In this document: positions 1 through 8,675 of the stretch, piece by piece
Layout: each line of letters begins with the position of its first letter
Numbering within the stretch: position 1 is the stretch's first letter
DNA from: Desulfocapsaceae bacterium
Lineage (GTDB): Bacteria; Desulfobacterota; Desulfobulbia; Desulfobulbales; Desulfocapsaceae
Assembly (NCBI GenBank): GCA_031292275.1
Contig: JARLHL010000021.1
Span: 1 to 48,800 of the forward strand
Direction of reading: 5' to 3'
DNA: 48,800 bases
Made by a program: the position numbers and the translations under genes
Notes under the pieces: model-generated
The model's database searches: none
The model's input: the letters and a program-made list of their open reading frames with translations, nothing else
What the model was told of the DNA's origin: nothing

Positions 1-254
1 GGGTTAAGATGAAAATCTTGACCCCTTTTCTTTTGGTTGTTAGATTTCAGGATTTTGGTCATTCCAATGAGATGTATACTCCACGGAATTCACCCGATTT
101 TGACCTATCCGAGGTGAAAATTCAGCCGGGGAACTGGATGGAAATATACACAAAACAGGTAGTAAAGGGAATGTAAGTGTATTAAAGGCCGCATTGATTA
201 CATGGATTGTAACTATGATTGACAATCTATGCGCAATCCATTGTTGTTGATTCC

Positions 255-1441
255 ATGATTACCAGAAAACTCGCCGACAGGCTGTTGCAGCTCGCTACAA
301 ATTATCCCGTTGTGGCAGTGACCGGCCCCAGGCAGGCAGGAAAGACCATGCTGTGTCGAGCCGCCTTTCCGGTGAAGCCTTATGTATCGCTGGAATCCCT
401 GGATTTCCGTGAGTTTGCCCAGAACGATCCCCGGGGATTTCTGGCGGAATACCGACAGGGTGCAGTCCTCGACGAGTTCCAGCAGGCACCTGGACTGGTA
501 AGCTATCTGCAGCCGAGGTCGATGAGCAGAGAGAGCCTGGCCGTTGTATTCTCACCGGCTCGCAGCATTTCGGTATATCGCAGATCATTTCCCAGTCACT
601 TGCCGGACGCTGCGGCCTGCCGACCCTGTTGCCCCCTGATTTTGATGAGCTGCAGGGCTTCCCCGAGGTCCCGGATGATCTTTTCACCCTCCTCCGGCAA
701 GGCGCTTACCCGAGGATCTATGGCCAGAACATTCCTGCCCACAAGTGGCTGGCCGACTATATCGCCACCTATGTGCAGCGTGATGTCCGTCAGGTCTTGA
801 ACATCGGGGACTTGCTGACCTTTTCCAGCTTTCTCAAGCTCTGCGCCGGGCGCACTGCGCAGGAGATCAATCTTTCGTCCCTGGGGGGGGCCGGGGTCTC
901 CCATAATACCGCAAAATCCTGGTTATCAATTCTCGAGTCCGGTTATATCATTCACCGGATACCTGCCTGGCATGTCAACATCCGCAAGCAGATAGTGAAG
1001 GCACCCAAGCTCCATTTCCTGGATACCGGGCTGGTCTGCTCTCTTCTGCAGATCAGAGAGCCTGGACAACTCCGGTTGCATCCTCTCCGAGGGGCTATTT
1101 TCGAAAGCTGGGTGGTGTCGGAGCTGTATAATGCACTGGCCCATCAGGGCGAGCAGCCGATTCTGCACCATTATCGCGAAAGCCGCGGGTTGGAAATGGA
1201 TGTGCTGGTACACCGTGGTGATTGTCTGCATGCCGTTGAGATCAAATCCGCGGCCACGGCGGCTCCTGATTTTTTCAGGGGATTTGAACAGATTGCCGGG
1301 AGAATGCAGACAGCCGGCCTGTCCCTGCACCTGGATAATGTGGTGGTCTATGGGGGCGAGACATCGCAGCAACGGAGGGCGGCGCGGCTGCTCGGCTGGC
1401 GGGACGTGGGCAAGATTTTGCATCAGGCGTTAGAGCAGTAA
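255..1441 (+). pseudogene. Frameshifted AAA ATPase with DUF4143 C-terminus
   Basis: The first part, from ATG 255, encodes an AAA_14-type ATPase start with Walker A GPRQAGKT and a Walker B-like segment AVLDEF. The reading frame then breaks. The second part, open to 1441, carries the rest of the ATPase core (LTGSQHFG) and a DUF4143 nuclease-like domain (motifs LHFLDTGLVC and HAVEIKS). Translation continues smoothly if one base is added near 510-514, in the context ctgcagccgag, so a single-nucleotide deletion explains the break. These proteins are common, poorly understood accessory ATPases of anaerobes. The upstream TTG at 219 is a possible but less likely start. A sequencing error cannot be excluded. 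Confidence 0.8.
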
Positions 1442-1621
1442 CCGGGCAGGCATATTTTTGTTCATGTATTCTGAGCAACTCAGGAAGCTCAGGTTTCGAA
1501 TTTGTTTCTTAGCAGATGCCTGCCAATAGACATCTCATTAATCCATGAAGAGTTCAGAGATTGCTGTGATTGATCAGGGAGTTAATAGAACCTGGGAAAT
1601 AAATCCCCCTTTTTCATGATT

Positions 1622-2197
1622 TCAAGGAAGTAGATCCTTTACCCAGGCAGGTAACGGATTCACCTTTTTCTCACAATAGCCGCTTTTAATAATGGCAATC
1701 TGTTGGAATCTGTTTTGTCCCGAAGAGTTGTCAAGAAGCCAAGCTTCATCCACAAGAGGCAGTGCCGTCTTAATGTTTTTCACGGTCCTCGGAATACGCG
1801 AACGGATTTTTTCAGCGGGCACATTATGGCCGCCTTCCAGCGTGCGCTGATATACCCTGGCCTCGTTCAGGCTTGGGTCATTCAGATGGATATAGACCAG
1901 TATGACGGTATACCCGTGAGCTTTAGCAACTGCGATAAAATCAATTTTTGATTCATGGGAAAAGACGGTTTCGAAACAAAAGGATTCTCCCTGGGCGATC
2001 ATGTTTTCTCTCATTTCTGTGGCCAGAGTCGCAGCCTCGTAACTCAACCTTTCCGGGTGATCCGTATCCATTGTCTTGGCGATCAAATCGGCGTTGACAA
2101 ACTTGATACCATATTTTGACAGGTACTGATAATAAAACGTGGATTTACCCGCGCCATTCCCACCAGCCAGCACCCAGAGTTGTTTTTCTACGGACAT
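1622..2197 (-). CDS. Zeta-toxin-like P-loop kinase (putative toxin)
   Basis: The 191-residue protein begins MSVEKQLWVLAGGNGAGKST, a Walker A motif at the extreme N-terminus. This is typical of the zeta-toxin / predicted ABC-type ATPase family (COG4185), small P-loop kinases. The family motifs NADLIA and FCFETVFSH follow. ATG 2197 overlaps the stop of the upstream antitoxin-like gene in a TGATG junction, so the two are translationally coupled. By analogy it would phosphorylate a cell-wall precursor or another small substrate when not neutralised. No activity is shown by the sequence, and a non-toxic kinase remains possible. Confidence 0.75.
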   Translation of the reverse strand: MSVEKQLWVLAGGNGAGKSTFYYQYLSKYGIKFVNADLIAKTMDTDHPERLSYEAATLATEMRENMIAQGESFCFETVFSHESKIDFIAVAKAHGYTVILVYIHLNDPSLNEARVYQRTLEGGHNVPAEKIRSRIPRTVKNIKTALPLVDEAWLLDNSSGQNRFQQIAIIKSGYCEKKVNPLPAWVKDLLP

Positions 2198-2595
2198 CAA
2201 ATTGCCTCAAAAATACCGTTTTGAAATCTCCCTGTCTGCCTTTCTCCGGTTACAGTATCCACCTTGTCCAGGAAACCGGGGTGACTGGCACTTGCCTCAA
2301 AATAGAAAGGGGCAGATGTGACCGGTTTCCCGGAAAAACCTTTTGCTCTGTCCTTCTCAAGTTCGTTCCTCACAGTTTCGGGATCAATGGAAATATTTCT
2401 GGCAGGCTCCAAACGGATTTCCTTGAGGCCCTGGGCTACTGCAAAGGCGTCAGCTGCGCTGATCTTTGAAGCAATGGCCTTACCCAGTGTCGCCCAATAT
2501 TCTACCTGAGCATTAAGAGACCTGTGTTGAACCTTAGCTTGTCGTTGGGCCTGGATCACCAAATTTTCGTCGATTCTTAAAGATCGGGTTCCCAT
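2197..2595 (-). CDS. Putative antitoxin, ParD/TraY-like
   Basis: I place the start at ATG 2595, which has a GAGG box a few bases upstream, instead of the far-upstream start near 2673. This gives 132 residues beginning MGTRSLRIDENLVIQAQRQA. The N-terminus resembles a ribbon-helix-helix ParD-like antitoxin: a short strand, then helices with SLNAQVEYWATLGK. The C-terminal half (FSGKPVTSAPFYFEASASHP) has no motif I recognise and may be the toxin-neutralising arm. It lies directly upstream of, and overlaps, the zeta-toxin-like kinase, which is the usual order of type II modules. RHH antitoxins normally repress their own promoter. Confidence 0.6.
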   Translation of the reverse strand: MGTRSLRIDENLVIQAQRQAKVQHRSLNAQVEYWATLGKAIASKISAADAFAVAQGLKEIRLEPARNISIDPETVRNELEKDRAKGFSGKPVTSAPFYFEASASHPGFLDKVDTVTGERQTGRFQNGIFEAI

Positions 2596-2721
2596 GGATG
2601 CCTCAATATATTGAGTTAAGTTTGTAGTGTTCAGCATCGAAAAGATGCATTTTGCCACAAAGTAATACTTCAAACTCGCATTGTCAAATTGAATTGAATT
2701 TAAACAAATTAATCTATAGTT

Positions 2722-2741
2722 GTTCGATTCCTGCGCCAGGG
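2722..2741 (+). other. Possible tRNA 3'-end remnant (attachment site?)
   Basis: The string TTCGATTCCTGCGCCAGGGA has the layout of a tRNA T-loop, 3' T-stem strand (CCTGC), 3' acceptor strand (GCCAGGG) and discriminator A. The upstream sequence cannot form the matching 5' T-stem, so no tRNA is present. Such half-tRNAs are left at the ends of elements that integrate into tRNA genes, and a toxin-antitoxin pair lies alongside. No CCA follows. The match is short and could be chance. Confidence 0.25.
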
Positions 2742-2750
2742 ATATAGTAC

Positions 2751-2787
2751 AAAAACCCGCATTCCTAAAAGGATTGCGGGTTTTTTT
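2751..2787. terminator. Bidirectional intrinsic terminator
   Basis: AACCCGCA and TGCGGGTT form a stem with a short loop. It is followed by a T-run on the plus strand, and preceded by an A-run that gives a T-run on the minus strand. It lies just beyond the etfA stop, so it most likely ends the minus-strand gct/gcd/etf transcript. Confidence 0.75.
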
Positions 2788-2882
2788 GTTGTCCTGCGTA
2801 ATCCAATAATATGGATTTTTATTAATATATCAAAACCTTATTTATGATTCGCTTTCCTCCTTCGCTGTGCTGAATTTTGTTT

Positions 2883-3800
2883 TTACAGGGCCAGGATTCT
2901 TTCAGTAAGGAGGGGAATGAACTGTTTGAGGTCAACGACGACGAGGACATCGGCCATCTCGCCGATGGGGGCATCTTTGTCGGTATTGATCGCGACCACA
3001 AACTCGGATTTCTTCATCCCGGCCAAGTGCTGAATTGCACCGGATATACCGCAGGCCATATACAGCTTTGGCGACACCGTCTGGCCTGTGGTCCCGACCT
3101 GACGGTTGTGCTCGGCCCACTCGGAGTCGACCACCGGGCGGCTGGCCCCATATTCGCCCTTCAGGGCCTGGGCGAGCTTGGCGATCATCCCGATATTCTC
3201 GGGCTTGCCGATGCCGCGGCCGGCGCTCACAATCACCTGTGCCTTGGTCAAATCAATCCCACCTTTTTCAGCCTGCTCGTAGCCGCCGAACCGGATCGTA
3301 CCGGTTGCAGGAGTGCTGATCATTTCAACGATCGGAGTGACCGGGGTTTGATCTGTCAGGCTGAAGGCCCCGGCCTGCAGGGTGAGAACTGTGATGTCCG
3401 TCTTCGGGGTCACCTTCCTTCGTAATTTTGAGTTGCAAACCGGTACGATGGGCACACCATCGACGAAATCAACCACCTCGGAGATCTGGGTAGCCTTTAA
3501 GGCAAAGGCAACCCGCGGGGCCAAATCCCAGCCGTAGGACGAATGGCTGAAAATCACCATATCCGGTTTGACCTTGGCAACCACGTCCAGCAGCAGCTCT
3601 TTGTGCACCTCCGGATTATATTCGCCGCATTTTTCCGTGTCAGCCAGGTAAAGTTTTCCTTGAAACTGAGGCAGATCAGTCTTACTGCCGACCAGAAACA
3701 TGGTGCTGTCGGCGCCTGCCTTATTGGCGAAGGCCATCAGATCGTTCACGTTATTCTGCAGTCTTCCCTCTCTGTATTCCGCAACCAGCAGTGTCTTCAT
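2883..3800 (-). CDS. etfA: Electron transfer flavoprotein alpha subunit
   Basis: The 305-residue protein has the EtfA order: an N-terminal alpha/beta domain (MKTLLVAEYREG...) and a C-terminal FAD-binding domain with SAGRGIGKPENI, GTTGQTV, CGISGAIQH and VAINTDKDAPI. These contact FAD in the family. Together with EtfB it carries electrons from acyl-CoA dehydrogenases. It starts 11 bp after etfB, with an AGGGGGG ribosome-binding site, and is the last gene of the minus-strand operon. The operon context points to the glutaryl-CoA-type dehydrogenase at 7263-8420 as its main electron donor. The electron acceptor is not encoded in this window. Confidence 0.95.
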   Translation of the reverse strand: MKTLLVAEYREGRLQNNVNDLMAFANKAGADSTMFLVGSKTDLPQFQGKLYLADTEKCGEYNPEVHKELLLDVVAKVKPDMVIFSHSSYGWDLAPRVAFALKATQISEVVDFVDGVPIVPVCNSKLRRKVTPKTDITVLTLQAGAFSLTDQTPVTPIVEMISTPATGTIRFGGYEQAEKGGIDLTKAQVIVSAGRGIGKPENIGMIAKLAQALKGEYGASRPVVDSEWAEHNRQVGTTGQTVSPKLYMACGISGAIQHLAGMKKSEFVVAINTDKDAPIGEMADVLVVVDLKQFIPLLTERILAL

Positions 3801-3811
3801 AGCATGCCCCC

Positions 3812-4582
3812 CTAGGCCAGAACGGTGGTTTTCTCTTTCAGAATTCTGATTAATTTATCGGCCAGGTCGCCCAGATCTCCCTCCAGAACGAGACCGCCAC
3901 CCTTCTTCTCAGGAAAATACAGCCTTGTTGTCTCCTGTTGAACCGAGATATTCAGGAGATCGGCAACCGGAAGAGAAAGCAGCTCTTTCTTCTTTGCCTT
4001 CATGATGTTCGGCAGGGTCGGATAACGCGGGGTGTTGAGACCCAGCTGGCAGGTGACCAGTGCTGGGGTGGGGGCTGTAACCCTGGCCTTCACACCTCCT
4101 TCCAGCTCCCTTTTTACAGTGACTGTCCCCTTTTCGAAGGCAAAGTCAACGATAGTGGTGATACAGGGCAGCCCCAGCATCTCAGCCGCAAGAGTCCCGA
4201 CCTGGGCACTGCCCCGGTCTTGCGACTGCATTCCGGTAAAGATCAGATCGAAGCTTTTGGGCCGGGCAAACTCAGCGATGATGGCGGCGATGGAATAAGG
4301 GTCCTTTTCAAACGATGCCTCATCGACCACGTGGACACCCCGATCGCAGCCCATGGCCAGCGCCTTCTTCATCGCTTCCTTGACCCGCTCGGGACCGATA
4401 CAGATCACCGTCAGGTCGGCACCGGTCTTTTCCTTCAGCTGCACTGCCTGCTCGACCGCATATTCATCGTATTCGTTCATCCGCCAGGCCAAGTCGGCGC
4501 CGTCATACCAGGTGCCCTCTTTATTTACTTTAAACTTTGATTCCATGTCAGGAACCTGTTTGATACTGACCAGTATGTTCAT
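3812..4582 (-). CDS. etfB: Electron transfer flavoprotein beta subunit
   Basis: The 256-residue protein begins MNILVSIKQVPD and has the EtfB features VICIGPERVKEAMKKALAMGCDRGVHV and FTGMQSQDRGSAQVG. In the family these regions bind AMP (or a second FAD in bifurcating forms) and the partner subunit. Length is normal for EtfB. It precedes etfA by 11 bp and is separated from the upstream thioesterase gene by a copy of the ~95-bp dispersed palindromic repeat. Whether this ETF is a simple carrier or a bifurcating type cannot be decided by eye. No FixC/X-like partner is present here. Confidence 0.95.
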   Translation of the reverse strand: MNILVSIKQVPDMESKFKVNKEGTWYDGADLAWRMNEYDEYAVEQAVQLKEKTGADLTVICIGPERVKEAMKKALAMGCDRGVHVVDEASFEKDPYSIAAIIAEFARPKSFDLIFTGMQSQDRGSAQVGTLAAEMLGLPCITTIVDFAFEKGTVTVKRELEGGVKARVTAPTPALVTCQLGLNTPRYPTLPNIMKAKKKELLSLPVADLLNISVQQETTRLYFPEKKGGGLVLEGDLGDLADKLIRILKEKTTVLA

Positions 4583-4596
4583 TGTTGCTCTCCTGT

Positions 4597-4695
4597 TTAT
4601 GTGAAAGCCCCCCGCCGGAAGCAGCGGCCCCTGCCTTGCCGAAGCGATGAGCTTTCATGTTTCGTTGTAGTCACCCCGTCGGGTCCAGTCATGCC
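4597..4695 (-). repeat. Dispersed ~95-bp palindromic repeat, copy A
   Basis: Read on the minus strand this copy contains GGCATGACTGGACC, then ATGAAAGCTC, CGCTTCGGCAAGGCA, CTGCTTCCGG and a closing GGGGCTTTCAC. It lies immediately upstream of etfB, in the same orientation as the gene, like copies D, E and F on the other strand. The arms ATGAAAGC and GCTTTCAC can pair. Confidence 0.7.
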
Positions 4696-4712
4696 CTTCG
4701 TTCCCGTATCGT

Positions 4713-5189
4713 TCAGGGCTTGTCTCCATCTTCACGCCCCTTTTTGTCGATAGGGATCTGTACCATCACTGCAGATCCTTCGGCATACAGCTTGCCGCCG
4801 GCTGAGAGCGTCAGGTCCACGACGACTTTTAGGCCCTTGATCTGGCTGACTTTTCCTCGAATCTCGATTTCTATGTTTATCGGGGTCGGAGCACGATAAT
4901 CAATCTTCAACGATGCGGTCACAAACCGGCTCAGCGGCAGCGGTTCCATGCCGGCCATGGCCGCCCAGGCCGTCGCTGCCCCATGGCAGTCCATCAGCGA
5001 GGCAATCATGCCGCCATAAAGAAAGCCCGGAAATCCGCCTGAATACTTATGACCCGGGGTGAAATGACAGACGGTCTCATCGCCATCCACATAACTCTTG
5101 ATCTGCAGACCATGATCATTGAGTCTTCCGCATCCATAACAGTGGGCGTACTCATCAGCATAGTGATGTTGAATGGGCTTTTCCGTCAT
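4713..5189 (-). CDS. PaaI-type hotdog-fold acyl-CoA thioesterase
   Basis: The 158-residue protein has the hotdog-fold signature GGFPGFLYGGMIASLMDCHG, in which the glycine-rich turn and following helix carry the catalytic acidic region of PaaI-like thioesterases. An N-terminal pair CYGCGRLN is typical of a subgroup of these proteins. It sits between gcdA and etfB in the minus operon. A likely role is to release CoA from stalled or dead-end acyl-CoAs of the pathway. The substrate is not evident. Confidence 0.85.
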   Translation of the reverse strand: MTEKPIQHHYADEYAHCYGCGRLNDHGLQIKSYVDGDETVCHFTPGHKYSGGFPGFLYGGMIASLMDCHGAATAWAAMAGMEPLPLSRFVTASLKIDYRAPTPINIEIEIRGKVSQIKGLKVVVDLTLSAGGKLYAEGSAVMVQIPIDKKGREDGDKP

Positions 5190-5324
5190 TTCCTCCTCCG
5201 AAGATCATTGAATTGTTCATATATAGGTATAAAAAGCCTGCCCGGACCTGCGGCCCGGCCATCCTGGTTTAGAAACGAAGCCGGCTCATCAAAAAAGGAT
5301 TACGTATTGCCCGTATTTCCCAAT

Positions 5325-7082
5325 TCATCCCTTGATAATTCGGGGAAGAATCATTTGATGGACCGGGGTGATTGATCTCGGATTCTGGTAGTTCGCCCCG
5401 ACAAAGGCCTGGATATACTTGCGCAGATCGGGCAGGAACACAATTTCATCGACCAATCCGTTCATGGCGCAGAATGCCGGGCGCGACTTATCCTGATAAT
5501 CTTTGATCATCTGGTTCATCTTGTCCAATATCGGCTTCAGATCGTTGCCGGCAGATTCCTCTTTCACCAGGCGTCGGGCATAGGAGGCGGCGGCGGCGGT
5601 CTCGCCGTGCATGACGTAGATTTCAGTCAATGGCGTACCAAGGGTGAAGACATTGTTGTTGTTGGCCTGGGGGCCGCACATGATATAGTGGGCGGCGGCA
5701 GAGCCTTTGCGCAGGACAATGCACATCATGGAGAGTTCGGTCTGCTCGATGGAATAGATCAGCGACTGGCCGAGAGCGAGCAGCTCCGCTTCTTCGGCCG
5801 GATCACCGACATCAATCCCCGTTGTGTCCTGGAGCCAGATGATGGGAAGATTGTCCCGCCCGCAAAGGGTGACAAATTCGGCCTGCTTAATCAGCCCCTC
5901 ACGGTAATGTTTGCCGCCGACGGCAAAATTCGACTCACCCGCGTATTGGGGATAGTCGGGGATAAATCCCTGGTTGTTGCCAATGAAGGCAACCGGGAAA
6001 CCGTCGATCTTCCCGAGTCCGGTAAAAACCTCAGGACCATAGTCGGATCGATATTCCATGAACTCGCTGTCGTCGGTCAGACGGGCCAGAATCTGTCTGG
6101 CATCATAGAGACGCTTCTGATTGATCGGCAGGATCCTGTTCAAATCCTCGACGGGAAACCTTGGTGCTGCTGGTGCCGCGACCCGGAACATGCCAGGATT
6201 GTAGGCCGGTATCATCCGCATGTAATCCTTGATGCCATCCAACACTCCCCGTTCGGATTCGTGGACCTCCCGGAAGAATGCAGTCTTGTCAAAATGGGTT
6301 TCGACTCGGCCCGGACTTTTGCTTTTGAAGTTTTTCGTCGCCTCGATCAATGACTTTGCCGCTTCCGCATCAAAATGTCCTTTTGGATTCATGCCGCCGA
6401 CGATGCCGGCCCCGCCAACAGCAATATTGGCATCTTCATGGGCCAGCAATATTGTCGGGCTGATTCCCTGATAGCCGCCGCCGGCCGGATTCGTTCCATA
6501 GATTGCATTGAGAATCGGGACGCCCAGGTGATTGAGGTCGGCATGACGAAAAAACGGCGTACCGCTCGAACGCCTGCCGGCATAGACGGTCTCCTGTTCC
6601 ATCAGCTTGACGCCGCTGCAGTTCGTCAGCCAGACCAGGGGGATATTGAGCCGCCTGGCCATGTCCGTGACCATAAGAATATTCTCGGACTGACCGGATA
6701 TCCAGGCACCGGCCATGACCTTGTTGTCAAAGCCGATGATCACCGCCCACCTATCGGATATTTTTCCGATTCCGTTGACAACGCCAGTGCATCCCTCTTC
6801 GTTGTTGCGCGGGTTGTAGAGGGTATGGAGAGGGGACCAGGTGCCTGCGTCAACCAGATAGTCCAGGCGGTCATAAATGGTCATTCCTCCGCGGTCATGG
6901 ATTTTCTTGGCCGGGATGCCTGCGTTTTCAACGCGTTCCACCTCTTGCGCAATAATCCGTTCCTGCTCCCTGATCAGTTCAACATTTTCCAGTGAACCTT
7001 GGATATCAGCATCACTGAGGGCGGCACCAATGTCAGCCATTTTTTCAAAGTATGGCCGTAATGGTGTTTGTTTGCGTGACAT
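5325..7082 (-). CDS. gcdA: Glutaconyl-CoA decarboxylase alpha (carboxyltransferase) subunit
   Basis: The 585-residue protein matches the biotin-dependent carboxyltransferase family. It resembles GcdA of Acidaminococcus in length (about 587) and in segments such as TLYNPRNNEEGCTGVVNG, NCSGVKLMEQE, GTNPAGGGY, VGGAGIVGGMNPKGH, WLQDTTGIDVG and the C-terminal HQMILPR. GcdA moves the carboxyl group of glutaconyl-CoA to biotin. The biotin carrier and the membrane sodium-pump subunits (GcdB, C, D) are not in this window and must be elsewhere if the complex is the energy-conserving pump. It lies between the dehydrogenase that would make glutaconyl-CoA and the etf genes, which supports this assignment over other acyl-CoA carboxylases. 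Confidence 0.88.
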   Translation of the reverse strand: MSRKQTPLRPYFEKMADIGAALSDADIQGSLENVELIREQERIIAQEVERVENAGIPAKKIHDRGGMTIYDRLDYLVDAGTWSPLHTLYNPRNNEEGCTGVVNGIGKISDRWAVIIGFDNKVMAGAWISGQSENILMVTDMARRLNIPLVWLTNCSGVKLMEQETVYAGRRSSGTPFFRHADLNHLGVPILNAIYGTNPAGGGYQGISPTILLAHEDANIAVGGAGIVGGMNPKGHFDAEAAKSLIEATKNFKSKSPGRVETHFDKTAFFREVHESERGVLDGIKDYMRMIPAYNPGMFRVAAPAAPRFPVEDLNRILPINQKRLYDARQILARLTDDSEFMEYRSDYGPEVFTGLGKIDGFPVAFIGNNQGFIPDYPQYAGESNFAVGGKHYREGLIKQAEFVTLCGRDNLPIIWLQDTTGIDVGDPAEEAELLALGQSLIYSIEQTELSMMCIVLRKGSAAAHYIMCGPQANNNNVFTLGTPLTEIYVMHGETAAAASYARRLVKEESAGNDLKPILDKMNQMIKDYQDKSRPAFCAMNGLVDEIVFLPDLRKYIQAFVGANYQNPRSITPVHQMILPRIIKG

Positions 7083-7262
7083 GAGGGTCTCCTTTCTTCC
7101 TTGGAATTTGTAGATCCGGTGTCAGAATATCTTAATACATTAGGGTCAGTGTATGCTGTAATAAATCGATATTATGCATATAATTCGTTTGTGCCGTTGC
7201 GGTTAAGCCGCCGGATCAATAACGCTCTATCTCAGGCCTTCGATCGTGCAAACCAGGGTTGA

Positions 7263-8420
7263 TTACCGGTTTTGAACGTCTCCGAGGGCTATGCCGGAGA
7301 TGATGGTTTTCTGTATATTGCTGGTCCCTTCAACAACTCGCAGAGACTGGGCGTCGCGCAGAAAACGTTCGGCCGGGAACTCCGTCGAAAAGCCGTAGCT
7401 GCCGAAAATTTTCATCGTATCGCTGGCTGCGTGAACGGCGGCCTCGGAGGCAAATAATTTGGCTATCGAGGTCTGAAACTGGTTGGGCAAGCCCTGATCC
7501 TTTAACCAGGCAGCTTGATAGACGAGCAACCTGGCAGCCTCATGTTCGGCAACCATATCGGCGATCTGGGCCTGGATCATCTGATAAGAACCAATTTTTT
7601 TACCGAACTGGGTCCGTTCGTTGGCATAACCGATGGCCGCCTCCAAGGCACCGCCGCCAATACCGAGAGCTCCTGCGGCACAGCTGATTCTGGTATTATT
7701 GAGCTGCCACATACAAATCTGGAAGCCCTGACCGACCTCGCCCAGCACCGAATCCTTTGGAATTTTTGCCCGGGTAAACGCAATTTCACCGGTCGGGGAG
7801 CAGTGCAGCCCGAGCTTGGTCTCGATCGGAGCGGTGACAATGCCCTCATTATTCTTCAAATTGACGATAAAGCAGGTTAACCCCTTATATTTCTTGCTCC
7901 TGTCCGTGCAGGCATAGACCAAACCCCAATCACCTACATGGGCGTTGGAGATCCACATTTTTTGCCCGTTTAACTCCCAATGATCACCGCGATCGGTGGC
8001 CGTCGTTCCCATGCTGGCCACGTCGGAACCGGAGTTCGGCTCAGTAATGGCAAAAAAACCAAACGCTTCACCTTTGACCCAGGCTGGGATGAAGCGCTCT
8101 TTTTGTTCCCTGGTGCCGAACTTGTTCACAGTTACCGAGGGGCCTATATTCTGCATGTTCAGCGGCACCCGCCAGGAACCGCTTACCATTGCCAACTGTT
8201 CAGCCAGGAGAACCGACTCGAAAAAACCGCATCCATTCCCACCGTACTCTTCCGGAATTGCACAGCCAAAGAAACCGAGAGCGCCCATCTTTTTTACCAA
8301 TTCGGGCCGAAACCTGTGGTCTCTTTCATCTTCTTTGAGAGTGGGAAGAATTTCCTTCTGGGCGAAATCCCTGGCCATATCCTGCATCATCTTTTGTTCG
8401 TCAGTTAACTTGAATTGCAT
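7263..8420 (-). CDS. Glutaryl-CoA dehydrogenase, probably non-decarboxylating
   Basis: The 385-residue acyl-CoA dehydrogenase has FAITEPNSGSD and WISNAHVGD for FAD binding and a catalytic glutamate at E364 in VVEGTSNIQ. R84 in SWRVPLNM aligns with the arginine that binds the distal carboxylate in glutaryl-CoA dehydrogenases. The residue before the catalytic glutamate is V363, as I recall for the non-decarboxylating Desulfococcus enzyme, where decarboxylating enzymes have tyrosine. A separate glutaconyl-CoA decarboxylase subunit is encoded next to it, as expected if this enzyme stops at glutaconyl-CoA. Electrons would pass to EtfAB. Another dicarboxylyl-CoA substrate is possible. Confidence 0.82.
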   Translation of the reverse strand: MQFKLTDEQKMMQDMARDFAQKEILPTLKEDERDHRFRPELVKKMGALGFFGCAIPEEYGGNGCGFFESVLLAEQLAMVSGSWRVPLNMQNIGPSVTVNKFGTREQKERFIPAWVKGEAFGFFAITEPNSGSDVASMGTTATDRGDHWELNGQKMWISNAHVGDWGLVYACTDRSKKYKGLTCFIVNLKNNEGIVTAPIETKLGLHCSPTGEIAFTRAKIPKDSVLGEVGQGFQICMWQLNNTRISCAAGALGIGGGALEAAIGYANERTQFGKKIGSYQMIQAQIADMVAEHEAARLLVYQAAWLKDQGLPNQFQTSIAKLFASEAAVHAASDTMKIFGSYGFSTEFPAERFLRDAQSLRVVEGTSNIQKTIISGIALGDVQNR

Positions 8421-8530
8421 TTTTATCTCCTTGTTATATGGGTATATGACAGGTCCTGAGAAGCTGGGCTCCTTTCTTGCCGGGGAGAATTATTCAGAAT
8501 CTGTTGTGAACCTGGCCCAGCCTTGGGCTT

Positions 8531-8587
8531 TGGAAAACCTCCCGGATGCAGCGCTGCCTGGCCTTACCGAAGTGATGAGCTTTCATC
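8531..8587 (-). repeat. Dispersed palindromic repeat, copy B (core only)
   Basis: Read on the minus strand it runs ATGAAAGCTC, ATCACTTCGGTAAGGCC, GCTGCATCCGGG, AGGTTTTCC. The left block seen in other copies is degenerate. It is upstream of the glutaryl-CoA-type dehydrogenase gene, in gene orientation, within the gctA-dehydrogenase spacer. Confidence 0.6.
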
Positions 8588-8675
8588 CGTCTGGAGCGTT
8601 AATGTGTTTTGCAGCCATAATCGTTGCCATTTTTTAAAACTATAATTCATCATGCCACACGATCGCGGCTGAAAA

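Noticed and set aside
505-545. Programmed frameshift in the DUF4143 ATPase
   Set aside because: There is no slippery heptamer or downstream structure at the break, and a single-base deletion explains it.
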